Positions 8,047-16,368 of a stretch of 21,078 bases of DNA are shown here, piece after piece; within the stretch, counting starts at the first letter, position 1; the number at the start of each line of letters is the position of its first letter. The notes beneath the pieces were generated by a model, which had not been told where the DNA came from, searched no databases, and saw nothing but the letters and a program-made list of their open reading frames with translations. Position numbers and translations under genes: made by a program. Origin of the DNA: JACPLA01 sp964602055 (GTDB taxonomy: Bacteria > Bacteroidota > Ignavibacteria > UBA10030); assembly GCA_964602055.1 (NCBI GenBank), contig CAZRPU010000040.1, forward strand, positions 1 through 21,078. The letters run 5' to 3'.

Positions 8047-8302
8047 AAAACACCTCGATGGTTGATGACGTCATCCATGTAACAATTCTAATGCCGTCTT
8101 TGTTCAAAAAACCTGCTCAAATCGGTCGTTTTTGGGGGGATTTCCGGAAGCGGGGCATCGGGAGTGTGTGCGATAGTCAACACAGGATGGGTTTTTGTCT
8201 ATCGCTTGAAACACCGGTACTACGGGAAGTCCAACATGCTTCCGACCACTGCTGACAGCGATTCCGCCCGGCAGCCGTTGGACCAGACTTTAACGCCGCG
8301 GC
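8047..8302. other. Intergenic region before the lipoprotein operon
   Basis: This 256-bp spacer holds no convincing gene. It contains two inverted repeats with long loops: GCGATAG/CTATCGC (8170-8176 and 8199-8205) and GTCCAAC/GTTGGAC (8229-8235 and 8277-8283). A possible -7 element, TAGAATTG, lies on the - strand (8090-8083) but has no well-placed TTG box. A 12-bp palindrome lies close to the lipoprotein start. No clear T-tailed terminator follows the upstream barrel gene. Confidence 0.5.
8064..8075. promoter_or_regulatory. 12-bp palindrome GATGACGTCATC, possible operator
   Basis: A perfect 12-bp palindrome lies 18 bp upstream of the lipoprotein ATG, between a possible -7 element and the GAGGTG ribosome binding site. 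Its position in the probable 5' leader or start region would suit a dimeric repressor. One short palindrome can arise by chance. Confidence 0.35.
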
Positions 8303-9067
8303 TTAGAAGTTCCCCACGAATTCGATCTGCAGTACGCGGTTGGCAATCTTGATGTTGCGCTGATTTTGGGAAACATTCTTGAGATCAAATCCGATCATGA
8401 GGCCCTCCCCCGCCGAAAGCCGGAAACCAAGATTGAGATAACCCCTGCCCCGGCCGATGCGTTCATTGTTGTCGTTGACCGCAAAATCGTATTCGAGAAG
8501 AACAGAGAGAATATCACCAAGTGATTTCTCGGCTCCGACAAACAGGTTGACGTCCTTGTCGCCATCCTTGTTCTCAAAGGAATAGTTGATGCCCCCGTGG
8601 AGGCTCAGGTGACCAAGGAGAGCATAGTTTTTACTTGCGACGGCATAGAAACCGGACGACTTGATCGTGTATCTGTTGAGGCTGTCGAGATACGGCTCTT
8701 TGCCCTGAGAATCGAAGCCGATCGCCACGGCAGGGGTCATAGGAGTCTCATTGATGATGCGGAGTTTTGCCTTCACCCCCGGGAGCGGATTCATTTCGAT
8801 CCTGTCGGGGCCGATAATCCCCGTTCCGCCGTACGAGATTCCAAAACTGAACCGGTCGAACAAGCCGACATTCACTGCCGTGAGCACCCCTCCCCTCTGA
8901 TAGAAATTGGCGCTGATATTATAGTCGGCTCTCTTCAACATGCCGGCAGTCGGCCTGTCGATCATCATCGTCGGCTCCAGGACCCCTGTATCGCCTGCTG
9001 AACCGCGCGTCTGTGCATTTAACATTGTTCCTGCAGCAAACATCAGCATGATTGTCAGAATTTTCAC
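8303..9067 (-). CDS. Small outer-membrane beta-barrel-like protein, unknown function
   Basis: A 254-residue exported protein that I cannot place in a named family. The first 19 residues are a signal peptide, with a likely cut after Ala18 or Gln19 (MLNAQ). The rest alternates polar and hydrophobic residues, with strand-like runs such as RFSFGISYGG, RGYLNLGFRL and GLMIGFDLK, Gly/aromatic turns, and a C-terminal Phe in EFVGNF; this fits a barrel of roughly 10-12 strands. SYGGTGIIG faintly recalls YjbH-like barrels. The start is GTG, chosen because GGAGA lies 6 bases before it and it yields a complete signal peptide. It begins 24 bp after the amidohydrolase stop, so it may be the last gene of that long operon. 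Confidence 0.75.
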   Translation of the reverse strand: MKILTIMLMFAAGTMLNAQTRGSAGDTGVLEPTMMIDRPTAGMLKRADYNISANFYQRGGVLTAVNVGLFDRFSFGISYGGTGIIGPDRIEMNPLPGVKAKLRIINETPMTPAVAIGFDSQGKEPYLDSLNRYTIKSSGFYAVASKNYALLGHLSLHGGINYSFENKDGDKDVNLFVGAEKSLGDILSVLLEYDFAVNDNNERIGRGRGYLNLGFRLSAGEGLMIGFDLKNVSQNQRNIKIANRVLQIEFVGNF

Positions 9068-9091
9068 GGCTTTCTCCAGAAAGATGGGGGG

Positions 9092-10678
9092 TTAGTTATC
9101 ATCCTCACCAAACACTCTTCGTACGGTTTTCGGAAGCTCCCGGTTGCTCTGTTCCTGTTCCTGTTCTTGTTCCTGTTCCTGCTTCCGCTCGGATTCAGGG
9201 GAATCCTGATGTGAGGGGACGCCGCTGACGATACGGAATCCCTCCTCAGAAGGTTCATTGACCCAATCTTCCGAACGCGGTTTCGGATTCACATCCAGCG
9301 GCCGTTCGCGGGTGAGCGGAAATATGGCCGCCCCTGCCGCGGGCTCTTCGGGAAGAGCCTGAGCTTCGTGGTGGGTCGTCCCTGTGCGGGCAAGCAGGCG
9401 CTCAACGACATCCTTGTACTCCCGGCGAAGGTCCTCCTCGGCATACGTCATCACCTGCCGCGCTCTCAGGAAGAACTCTCCGTTGATCATAACATCGCTC
9501 ACCATATGTGCCGTCGCCTGAGAAAGCAGGTTGGTGAGCATTGGTCCCTGGCTTCCGCGATGGAAGGGGAGCTGCAGCCGGAGATCTGAGACATCGAGGA
9601 ACGTCAGGTCCGCCTTCTTACCGGCTTCGATCGATCCGGTTTCATCCTGAACCCCCAATGCCTGGGCAGCATGGAGTGTGTGTGCGGACAACACCATGAA
9701 AGGATCGAGTGCCTCCATGCCGGACAATCGTGCCACGGATTGCAGAGCCCGCATGTTGACGAACGGATCGGGAACGCCCCAATCGGAACACAGCGCAATC
9801 GTCATTCCGGCGTCAAGAATGAGGGCTAGGGGAGGAACTTCCGACCCTTTGGCAAGGATGGAAGAGGCATTCAGAATCAAAGGACTCCTCGCTCTGGTGA
9901 GGAGCATGTGATCGGCATCCTCCAGGCAGGCACAGTGAACGAGATGCAGGGGAAGAGAGAAAAGACGGTATTCATCCAAAACACCCGGGATCGAGCGGTG
10001 GAAATTACGCTTGAGCGTTTCGAGGCCTCTGCGAGTCTCACCAAGGTGGGAAACGATCGGCCAATGAAGATCTGTCGCGGCGCGAAGAGTCGTTTGAAGA
10101 TTATAGGTCGTCAGATCGTCTTCACCGGGAAGAACAAGCGCGCTGCGGATCGAGGTTGACGTCTGGGCCTTGGCGTACTCGATCTGCTCCCCGTTATGGG
10201 CACAGACGAATCCTTTGACGTCTGAGCGCTTCATCGCTTCACGCGCTGCGGCAAAGGGTGTATCAAGGTTGTCAAAACAGAATTCTGAAAGGAAGGTGAT
10301 TCCCGATTTCAAAGCGGAAAAATAGGCCGATCGATACATGAGGATCAAATCATCCTTCGATCCGTCATGATATACATGCTTGAAGACTGCCCGGATACCG
10401 GGGTCCTTCTGCCACCTCGCCATCGGCACACCTGAAGTCCAGTTGCGCAGAACGAACGATTCGCCATGATAGTGAGCGTCGATGAAGCCGGGAAGGACGA
10501 TTTTTTCGGATGCGTCGACGATTTCGGCGGCGGGGAATCGGGCTTTGAAGCCGTCGGACCGAGTGCTGATTTCTGCAATACGATCATCTTTCAGCAAGAG
10601 GGCAAAATAGCCCGTCGTCCGCTGGCGGTCGCACGAAACGAGGAATCCATTCTCGATTATTTTCACCGATTCAGCCAT
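9092..10678 (-). CDS. Metal-dependent amidohydrolase (ATZ/TRZ/SsnA-like) with a charged C-terminal tail
   Basis: A 528-residue enzyme of the amidohydrolase superfamily, cytoplasmic by absence of a signal peptide. Metal-ligand positions are visible: HxH in GFIDAHYHG (His69, His71), His211 in SHLGET, His248 in LVHCAC and Asp299 in ALCSDWG. No bridging lysine is seen, which together with SHLGET points to the mononuclear deaminase/chlorohydrolase branch. The substrate is unknown. After the small beta-domain (about residue 425) comes a low-complexity tail with an RKQEQEQEQEQEQ run encoded by a hexanucleotide repeat. The ATG at 10678 is chosen because it starts 4 bp after the cysS stop; the frame could extend 19 codons into cysS. 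It sits between cysS and a barrel gene. Confidence 0.85.
   Translation of the reverse strand: MAESVKIIENGFLVSCDRQRTTGYFALLLKDDRIAEISTRSDGFKARFPAAEIVDASEKIVLPGFIDAHYHGESFVLRNWTSGVPMARWQKDPGIRAVFKHVYHDGSKDDLILMYRSAYFSALKSGITFLSEFCFDNLDTPFAAAREAMKRSDVKGFVCAHNGEQIEYAKAQTSTSIRSALVLPGEDDLTTYNLQTTLRAATDLHWPIVSHLGETRRGLETLKRNFHRSIPGVLDEYRLFSLPLHLVHCACLEDADHMLLTRARSPLILNASSILAKGSEVPPLALILDAGMTIALCSDWGVPDPFVNMRALQSVARLSGMEALDPFMVLSAHTLHAAQALGVQDETGSIEAGKKADLTFLDVSDLRLQLPFHRGSQGPMLTNLLSQATAHMVSDVMINGEFFLRARQVMTYAEEDLRREYKDVVERLLARTGTTHHEAQALPEEPAAGAAIFPLTRERPLDVNPKPRSEDWVNEPSEEGFRIVSGVPSHQDSPESERKQEQEQEQEQEQSNRELPKTVRRVFGEDDN
9151..9180 (-). repeat. Hexanucleotide microsatellite (GTTCCT on + strand) in the amidohydrolase tail
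   Basis: Five tandem GTTCCT units, one of them GTTCTT, encode alternating Gln-Glu near the C-terminus of the amidohydrolase. Slippage in 6-bp steps would change tail length without breaking the frame. Confidence 0.85.
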
Positions 10679-10682
10679 AGAC

Positions 10683-12131
10683 CTATGCTTTCCGCCAGGT
10701 TGTGCCTTCCTTCTTGTCCTCAATGACGATGCCAAGTGCCTTCAGGCCGTCCCGAATCATGTCCGAAAGTCCCCATTGCTTCTGACGGCGGGCTTCCGAG
10801 CGGAGCGCGATAACCAGGTCAAGCACTTCTTTCATCGAGGACCCGTCGGCTGCAGAAGAGGCAGTACCCCGGGCCGGCAGGATGCCAAGGACATCCCCCG
10901 CGTAAACGTTCACGAGCCTTGCAATTTCCCGGAGCGTGGCGGGAGAAAGAGAGGGGTCCTGGAAGAAGCGGCCGTGCGAATCCGTCGCAAGCCGAAAAAG
11001 GACCGCAAGCGTCCTCGACGTGTTGAAGTCGTCATCCATGGCTTCCTTCATCTCGCGCTCGTATTCCGAAAGATCGATTGCGACACCGCCCTTTGAACCG
11101 GGGTCTTGAATTCCCTCGATTCTTTGACCCAACTCCCTCACGAAGTTCATGAGTTTTTCCAGCCCGGCCCTGGCGCCTTGCATCGCCTCGTCGCTGAAAT
11201 CGAGAGTGCTCCGGTAATGGCTCTGAAGAATGAAAAACCTGACGACCAGAGGATTGAATTTTGTGAAGAGGTCCTTGAGGGTGACAAAATTCCCGAGGGA
11301 TTTGGACATCTTCTGTCCGTTGACCGTAACAAGGTTGTTGTGAATCCAATACCTGGCAAACGGCTTTCCCGTGGCGGACTCGCTCTGCGCGAGTTCACAC
11401 TCATGATGAGGGAACTGATTATCGAGCCCCCCGCCGTGGATATCAAAGGTCTCCCCGAGATACTTCATGGACATGGCGGAGCATTCCACGTGCCAACCGG
11501 GGAACCCTTCTCCCCACGGGCTCGGCCATCGCATGATGTGTTCCGGTTCCGCTTTCTTCCACAGTGCAAAGTCCTCCGGATTCTTTTTTTCATCCCGGAC
11601 CCCGACCCTGGTACCCTCAACGGCTTCCTCGAGCGTCCGCCCTGAGAGTTTCCCGTATTCCCTGAATTGGCGGACATCGAAATACACCGAGCCGTTCACT
11701 GCGTACGCGTACCCCTTCTTTTCGAGCTGTTTCACCAATTCGATCTGTTCGATGATATGGCCCGTCGCCCGGGGTGAAATGTCAGGCCGAACAACCTGCA
11801 GCGCATCCATGTCTTCAAAATAGCTCCTCGTCACTGTTTCCGCTATCTGCATCGGATGCACCTTTTCGATCTTCGATTGCTTCAGCATCCGGTCCTCGCC
11901 CGAGTCGAGCAGATGACCGACATCCGTGATGTTCTGAACATAAAGGACCTTAAAGCCGGAAAAACGCAGGTAGCGGACAATGATGTCAAAGGAGACATAA
12001 CTCTTCGCGTGGCCGACGTGGGAATGACTGTAGACAGTCGGTCCGCAGACATACATTCCGACAGACCCCTCGTGAAGAGGCCTGAAGGGTTCTTTTTTAC
12101 GGCTCAGAGAATTATAGATCGTGAGAGACAT
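10683..12131 (-). CDS. cysS: Cysteine--tRNA ligase
   Basis: A complete 482-residue class I aminoacyl-tRNA synthetase that charges tRNA-Cys in the cytoplasm. It shows VCGPTVY with zinc ligand Cys29, the HIGH-type motif HVGH (38-41), further zinc ligands Cys217, His242 and Glu246 in HVECSAM and FPHHECE, and KMSKS at 274-278. The DALR-type helical domain and C-terminal tRNA-binding part follow. The ATG start fits the family length, but no Shine-Dalgarno sequence is seen. It begins 40 bp after recN and ends 4 bp before the amidohydrolase, so all three are probably on one transcript. Confidence 0.97.
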   Translation of the reverse strand: MSLTIYNSLSRKKEPFRPLHEGSVGMYVCGPTVYSHSHVGHAKSYVSFDIIVRYLRFSGFKVLYVQNITDVGHLLDSGEDRMLKQSKIEKVHPMQIAETVTRSYFEDMDALQVVRPDISPRATGHIIEQIELVKQLEKKGYAYAVNGSVYFDVRQFREYGKLSGRTLEEAVEGTRVGVRDEKKNPEDFALWKKAEPEHIMRWPSPWGEGFPGWHVECSAMSMKYLGETFDIHGGGLDNQFPHHECELAQSESATGKPFARYWIHNNLVTVNGQKMSKSLGNFVTLKDLFTKFNPLVVRFFILQSHYRSTLDFSDEAMQGARAGLEKLMNFVRELGQRIEGIQDPGSKGGVAIDLSEYEREMKEAMDDDFNTSRTLAVLFRLATDSHGRFFQDPSLSPATLREIARLVNVYAGDVLGILPARGTASSAADGSSMKEVLDLVIALRSEARRQKQWGLSDMIRDGLKALGIVIEDKKEGTTWRKA

Positions 12132-12171
12132 TCAGCAATACTTTTCGCTGTGACGTGATGATATGCTCTTT

Positions 12172-13893
12172 CTACAGCCCCATCAGCTCGCGCGCTCCTG
12201 CCAGCCCCGCTTCCGTGATTTCGGCTCCGCTCATGAGTTTTGCGATTTCTTCCACCCGTTCTTCAATTTCCAGCTTACGGAGCCGCGTTGTTGTCCTCTT
12301 CCCCTGTTCCGACTTCTCGATAACGAAGTGAACATCCGCCTGTCCGGCAATCTGGGGCAGGTGCGTGATGGCAAGGACCTGGTGGAAACGCGAGAGCCCT
12401 TTCATGCTTTTTCCCACTGCTTGTGCTATCCGACCGCTGATCCCTACATCGATCTCGTCAAAGACCAGCATCGGAAGACGCTCTGATTTCGCAAGCACCG
12501 ATTTCAGGGCAAGCATGACGCGTGATACTTCGCCTCCCGAGGCAATCTTCGCCAGCGGCTTGACATCTTCGCCGAGATTCGTCGAAAGAAGAAACTCAAC
12601 GTTGTCGATCCCTTTCGGGGTCGCCTGAACAAACTCTTTGCCCATCTTCACGAATGCCCGTCCGGAACCGTCGGCGGAAGCATCGCGCGCCAGAACCTGT
12701 GTTTCGATCCGTACATCGAACGAAGCATGCGGAATTCCCAGCCGGACAAGCTCGGCGACCACTGCTTTGTTGATTTTCGGAACGAGGTCGCGCCGCTTCG
12801 CGGAGAGCCTTTGAGCCGCCGAAGAACAACCGGTTCGCTCCGCATCAATCGCGTCATTGATCTTTTTCAACTCGCCTTCAAAATTCTCTGCAAGCTGAAA
12901 TTCCCTGGCGATCTGTTTCCGATGCTCAATGATCGCCTCGATGGATCCGCCGTATTTCTTCTTAAGAAGAGACAATTGCCCCAGCCTCAAACGGATATGC
13001 TCGAGACGTTCCGGATTGAATTCGATTCGGGCATTGTAGCTTTGGATGAACTTTGTCACCTCGCTGATGATCGCCGCAGCAGACGCACACTCGTTCTTCA
13101 CTTCTTCAAAACTCTTGTCGATGGATGTCAGATCATCAAGCTGATTGCGCGCGAGAACGAGCTGGTCGTAAACGGCCTGTTCCCCTTCGTAGAGCATTTG
13201 ATGGAGTCTCGCCGTGGCCTCGTGAAGCTTTTCCGCATTTTCGAGGATTTTTAGTTCGGCTTCGAGGGATTCTTCTTCACCCGATTGAGGATCGACAGCA
13301 TCGATTTCTTTGATTTGAAACTCAAAAAGATCTTTGCGCTCTTTGAGCCTTTCTTCCTGCTCCTGAAGTTCATCTCTTTCCTCAAAGAAATCCTGTAACT
13401 TCTTATACGACTTCCGGTATTCCTCCACAAGACCCTCCAGGCCGCCGAAATCATCCAGCAGTTCCAGATGGGTCTGAGTCCGCAGCAGCGATTGATGCTC
13501 GTGCTGGCCGTGCAGATCGACGAGGAGATCTCCGACTTCTTTCAGGAAGTTCAGCGTCACCGGAGTGTCGTTCACAAAACAGCGGCTTTGACCCTTGGAA
13601 GAGACTTCACGGCGCACAATCATGTCCTCCTGCGCCTCGAGGTCGTGGTCTTTCAGAATGGCCTGTACTCTCGATTGATCGGCAATGTGGAAGACTCCTT
13701 CGACGATTGCCTTTTCCGTCCCCTTGCGAACCGAGTCGGCGCTGGATCGTTCTCCCAGCAGCATTCCCATGGCATCGATGAAGATTGATTTGCCGGCTCC
13801 TGTTTCCCCCGTGATGATATTGAGCCCCGATTCGAAATCCGCCTGAATCTCTTCAATGATGGCGTAGTTCTTGATGTAGAGGGTTTTGATCAT
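12172..13893 (-). CDS. recN: DNA repair protein RecN
   Basis: A 573-residue SMC-like ATPase that acts early in double-strand break repair. The Walker A motif GETGAGKS is at residues 29-36. A long coiled-coil region with many Glu/Lys/Gln heptads fills roughly 150-370. The C-terminal half carries the ABC signature in IASGGEVSRVMLALK and Walker B in MLVFDEIDVGISG. Length is normal for RecN. The ATG start is preceded by GGAG 12 bases upstream, rather far. It is separated from the mqnA-like gene by 68 bp that contain a promoter-like element, so it may be expressed apart from the ribosomal genes, as would suit a damage-response gene. I see no obvious LexA-type box. Confidence 0.97.
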   Translation of the reverse strand: MIKTLYIKNYAIIEEIQADFESGLNIITGETGAGKSIFIDAMGMLLGERSSADSVRKGTEKAIVEGVFHIADQSRVQAILKDHDLEAQEDMIVRREVSSKGQSRCFVNDTPVTLNFLKEVGDLLVDLHGQHEHQSLLRTQTHLELLDDFGGLEGLVEEYRKSYKKLQDFFEERDELQEQEERLKERKDLFEFQIKEIDAVDPQSGEEESLEAELKILENAEKLHEATARLHQMLYEGEQAVYDQLVLARNQLDDLTSIDKSFEEVKNECASAAAIISEVTKFIQSYNARIEFNPERLEHIRLRLGQLSLLKKKYGGSIEAIIEHRKQIAREFQLAENFEGELKKINDAIDAERTGCSSAAQRLSAKRRDLVPKINKAVVAELVRLGIPHASFDVRIETQVLARDASADGSGRAFVKMGKEFVQATPKGIDNVEFLLSTNLGEDVKPLAKIASGGEVSRVMLALKSVLAKSERLPMLVFDEIDVGISGRIAQAVGKSMKGLSRFHQVLAITHLPQIAGQADVHFVIEKSEQGKRTTTRLRKLEIEERVEEIAKLMSGAEITEAGLAGARELMGL

Positions 13894-13908
13894 AGTTCAA
13901 AACTTCTC

Positions 13909-13937
13909 CAATCTAAGGAAAAAAAGGGGAATTTCAA
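13909..13937 (-). promoter_or_regulatory. Candidate internal promoter for recN-cysS
   Basis: On the - strand TTG (13937-13935), then 19 nt rich in C and T including a run of seven T, then TAGATTG (13915-13909) match the Bacteroidota promoter form TTG-N19-TAnnTTTG. Transcription would begin about 10-15 bp before the recN ATG. The spacing and the T-run just upstream of the -7 box resemble the element before ffh. Confidence 0.5.
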
Positions 13938-13961
13938 GGCGTGCCCGGCCGTGGAACCGAC

Positions 13962-14804
13962 TCAGTGCACGGAGGAGCTTGGCGGGGAAGCAGGGGAGGC
14001 AAAATTCAACTCAGGCACATCGCGAATCACTCCGTGGTAATAGGCATAGCGGAGAAATTCGGACAAGCTGTTCTCCTGATCTTCTCCCATGTCATACGAA
14101 AAGGCAGAGAGATAGTCGAGATGTTCTTCCTCGGTGGCGGCGGAGGCGGCATGGCGGCGGGCGATGGATGGAAGATTCTGGAGACCGAGGTCCCTTGCCT
14201 CTTGAAGCGCGCGGGTTTCTTCCGGGGACCACTTTCCTTCACGGACCACCCACAACCCGTGAACATAGGGGAGTCCTGTCAGATCATTCCATTCTTCAAC
14301 AAGGTCAAGACTGAACGCGGGGGCGGCGTGCTCTTCAGATGCGGCGATATTCACCACAAGGGCGGCATCGGCCTTGTTCAGCATGGCGCCGAGATCGGGC
14401 ATCATGGGAATGAATTGCATGGATTGCTTGCCGGAGGAAAGGTTGGGAAATTTTTCGAGGAGGAGGATTCTGGCGAGGATGATTTCCGATGTGACGCGCA
14501 CATCGACCGCAATGCTGTTGATGTCCTTCACCCCGTCGTTGATGAACAACTTCGCCGTGCCGGTGGGTTCGCGCGATGAGGCTGCAATTCCCGGAACGAT
14601 CTGATATTCGGCGCCGTGACGGGCATAGTCGATGGGAGATAAGAAAGCGCCCCGAAGAGTGTCGGGGCGATCGTTGAAGCGGACTGCAAGCGCCGATGGT
14701 ATGTCCTCGGCAAGGCCGAATATTGCATCAGGCGCGTCAAGGCCTTCCACCAGCGGCTTCACCAGAAGGGCCGCCGATATGCCGAGCTGCGGCCTTGAGG
14801 TCAC
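13962..14804 (-). CDS. mqnA: MqnA-family protein (chorismate dehydratase-like, futalosine menaquinone pathway)
   Basis: A 280-residue protein with the pattern of the MqnA/MqnD family (PF02621), whose MqnA members dehydrate chorismate to 3-enolpyruvoylbenzoate, the first step of futalosine-route menaquinone synthesis. Family-like segments are EYQIVPGIAASSREP, AVDVRVTSEIILARILL, LNKADAALVVNIAA, VEEWNDLTGLPYVHGLWV and LSAFSYDMGEDQENSLSEF. The usual N-terminal SYLNxxPL reads AALLVKPL here, so the conserved Asn is a Leu; this casts doubt on normal catalysis. The GTG start overlaps the rplS stop (GTGA). No other mqn gene is in the window. It could instead be a diverged paralogue or a binding-protein-like relative. 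Confidence 0.72.
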   Translation of the reverse strand: MTSRPQLGISAALLVKPLVEGLDAPDAIFGLAEDIPSALAVRFNDRPDTLRGAFLSPIDYARHGAEYQIVPGIAASSREPTGTAKLFINDGVKDINSIAVDVRVTSEIILARILLLEKFPNLSSGKQSMQFIPMMPDLGAMLNKADAALVVNIAASEEHAAPAFSLDLVEEWNDLTGLPYVHGLWVVREGKWSPEETRALQEARDLGLQNLPSIARRHAASAATEEEHLDYLSAFSYDMGEDQENSLSEFLRYAYYHGVIRDVPELNFASPASPPSSSVH

Positions 14805-15142
14805 GTGGTGGTCTTTTGCGTAACGGCCTTGGAAGCGAGATCACGCAGGTAGTACAGCTTCGCTCTGCGGACGCGGCCTTCCTTGATGCGTTCGATCTTT
14901 GCGAGCCGGGGAGAATGGACCGGAAAAATCCTCTCAACACCGACGCCGTCAGACACTTTCCGGACGGTGAAGGTCATGTTGAGGCCGGCGCCGCGGCGGC
15001 TGATGACCACGCCCTGGAACTGCTGTATGCGCTCTTTGTCACCTTCCACGACGCGGACGTGCACATTGACCGTGTCCCCTGCTTTAAAATCGGGGATATC
15101 TTTCCGTAATTGCGTTGCTTCCAGTAACTTGAGCTTGTCCAT
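14801..15142 (-). CDS. rplS: 50S ribosomal protein L19
   Basis: A 113-residue L19, a large-subunit protein at the 30S-50S interface. Typical stretches are DFKAGDTVNVHVRVVEGDKERIQ (central part), QGVVISRRGAG, FTVRKVSDGVGVERIFPVHSP and RRAKLYYLRD. The ATG at 15142 is chosen over an in-frame TTG two codons upstream because GGAG lies 8 bases before the ATG but only 2 bases before the TTG. It follows trmD by 30 bp and its TGA overlaps the GTG of the mqnA-like gene. It is the last ribosomal gene of the ffh-rpsP-khpA-rimM-trmD-rplS cluster. Confidence 0.97.
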   Translation of the reverse strand: MDKLKLLEATQLRKDIPDFKAGDTVNVHVRVVEGDKERIQQFQGVVISRRGAGLNMTFTVRKVSDGVGVERIFPVHSPRLAKIERIKEGRVRRAKLYYLRDLASKAVTQKTTT

Positions 15143-15172
15143 GACCAATTCTCCGCTATAGAATGATACTCG

Positions 15173-15856
15173 TTAGTTGTGCGGCCCGATCAGATCGACG
15201 CGCCGCAGTGCCGTTCGTTTGCGCCTTTGTGCCTCCCGCCATTCCTGTATTCTTTCGTGATCTCCCGAGAGCAGCGGTTCCGGGACCTTCATCCCTCTGA
15301 ACTCTGCAGGCTTCGTATACTCGGGATACCCCAGCAGCCCATCCTGAAACGAGTCGCTCAGTGCGGACTCGCTGTCATTCAACACACCGGGAATCAGCCT
15401 CACGACCGCGTCGACCACCACGGCTGCGGCAAGCTCCCCTCCTGTCAGAACATAATCGCCGATGGAAATCTCACGGGTCACCAACGCTTCCCTCACCCGC
15501 TCATCGACCCCTTTGTAATGGCCGCAAATCATGATGAGGTTCTGCTTCAGGGAGAGTTGATTCGCCGTCTGCTGATTGAACGTCTCCCCATCCGGCATCA
15601 TCAAGATGACATCGTCGTACGAGCGCTGACTGCGAAGCGTGTCGACGCATTCGAAAATCGGTTCCGGCTTCAGAACCATCCCCGCCCCCCCTCCGTACGG
15701 AGTGTCGTCAATGGTCCTGTGTTTGTCGTGCGTGTAGTCTCTCAGGTCATGCACCACGACGGTCAGCTTCTTCTTTTCCTGCGCTCGCCGGAGGATGCTT
15801 TCCTGCAGAGGGCTTTCGAGAAGCTTGGGAAGTCCGGTGACGATATCGACGCGCAT
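15173..15856 (-). CDS. trmD: tRNA (guanine-N1)-methyltransferase
   Basis: A 227-residue SPOUT methyltransferase that makes m1G37 in tRNAs and so prevents +1 frameshifting. It shows YGGGAGMVLKPEP (about 54-66), MMPDGETFNQ and the S-adenosylmethionine-binding trefoil knot in ICGHYKGVDERV and EISIGDYVLTGGELA, then the C-terminal helical domain with LLGYPEYTKP. The ATG at 15856 shares one base with the rimM stop (TGATG) and gives the usual MRVDIV start; a GTG one codon upstream is less likely. Coupled to rimM and followed by rplS. Confidence 0.97.
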   Translation of the reverse strand: MRVDIVTGLPKLLESPLQESILRRAQEKKKLTVVVHDLRDYTHDKHRTIDDTPYGGGAGMVLKPEPIFECVDTLRSQRSYDDVILMMPDGETFNQQTANQLSLKQNLIMICGHYKGVDERVREALVTREISIGDYVLTGGELAAAVVVDAVVRLIPGVLNDSESALSDSFQDGLLGYPEYTKPAEFRGMKVPEPLLSGDHERIQEWREAQRRKRTALRRVDLIGPHN

Positions 15857-16353
15857 CACTGCAACAACCCTTCAATGGCCCGAATCACCACGAGCCTTCT
15901 CTTCACATCGACAGCGCGAATAAATTCCTTCACTCCGGGGATCATCGTTTCCTGTCCACCCTTTCGCACCACCCACATATCGCCTGCGGGCATTCGGACA
16001 ATGTCTTCAATGGTTCCCGCATCGATGCCTTCTTCCGTCACCACCTTCATCCCGATCACGTCGTGGATAAAAAAAGATCCCGGCGTTAGGACCGCCTCCT
16101 CGTCGGAGATGAAGACGTACTGATCTTTCCTTTCTTCAGCATCCTCCCGTGTTTCGATGCCCGAGAGCTTCAGCACCACCCCAGCTTTCGTGGCGCGGGA
16201 AGCTTCGATCGTATGCTCTGTTCCCTGACTCTTTGCCGCTCCCAGCCAGACTTTCTTCAGTTCTTTGAACCTGTCCGGGCGATCCGTCAGCAGCTGCACT
16301 CTCATTTCCCCCTTGATCCCCACACTCTTCGTGATTTTGCCGATCGCTATCAT
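15856..16353 (-). CDS. rimM: Ribosome maturation factor RimM
   Basis: A 165-residue two-domain protein that binds S19 and helps 16S rRNA processing and 30S head assembly. The N-terminal beta-barrel begins IAIGKITKSVGIKGEMRVQLLTD, and the C-terminal PRC-barrel includes VIGMKVVTEEG and ETMIPGVKEFIRAVDVKRR. Length is normal. The ATG start follows khpA by 15 bp with only a weak ribosome binding site (ACAGG about 9 bases away). The stop shares a base with the trmD start. Confidence 0.95.
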   Translation of the reverse strand: MIAIGKITKSVGIKGEMRVQLLTDRPDRFKELKKVWLGAAKSQGTEHTIEASRATKAGVVLKLSGIETREDAEERKDQYVFISDEEAVLTPGSFFIHDVIGMKVVTEEGIDAGTIEDIVRMPAGDMWVVRKGGQETMIPGVKEFIRAVDVKRRLVVIRAIEGLLQ

Positions 16354-16368
16354 CGGCCGGCGCCTGTT

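Noticed and set aside
8170..8205. Terminator for the small barrel gene
   Set aside because: The GCGATAG/CTATCGC arms have a 22-nt loop and no T-run on the - strand, so it does not look like an intrinsic terminator.
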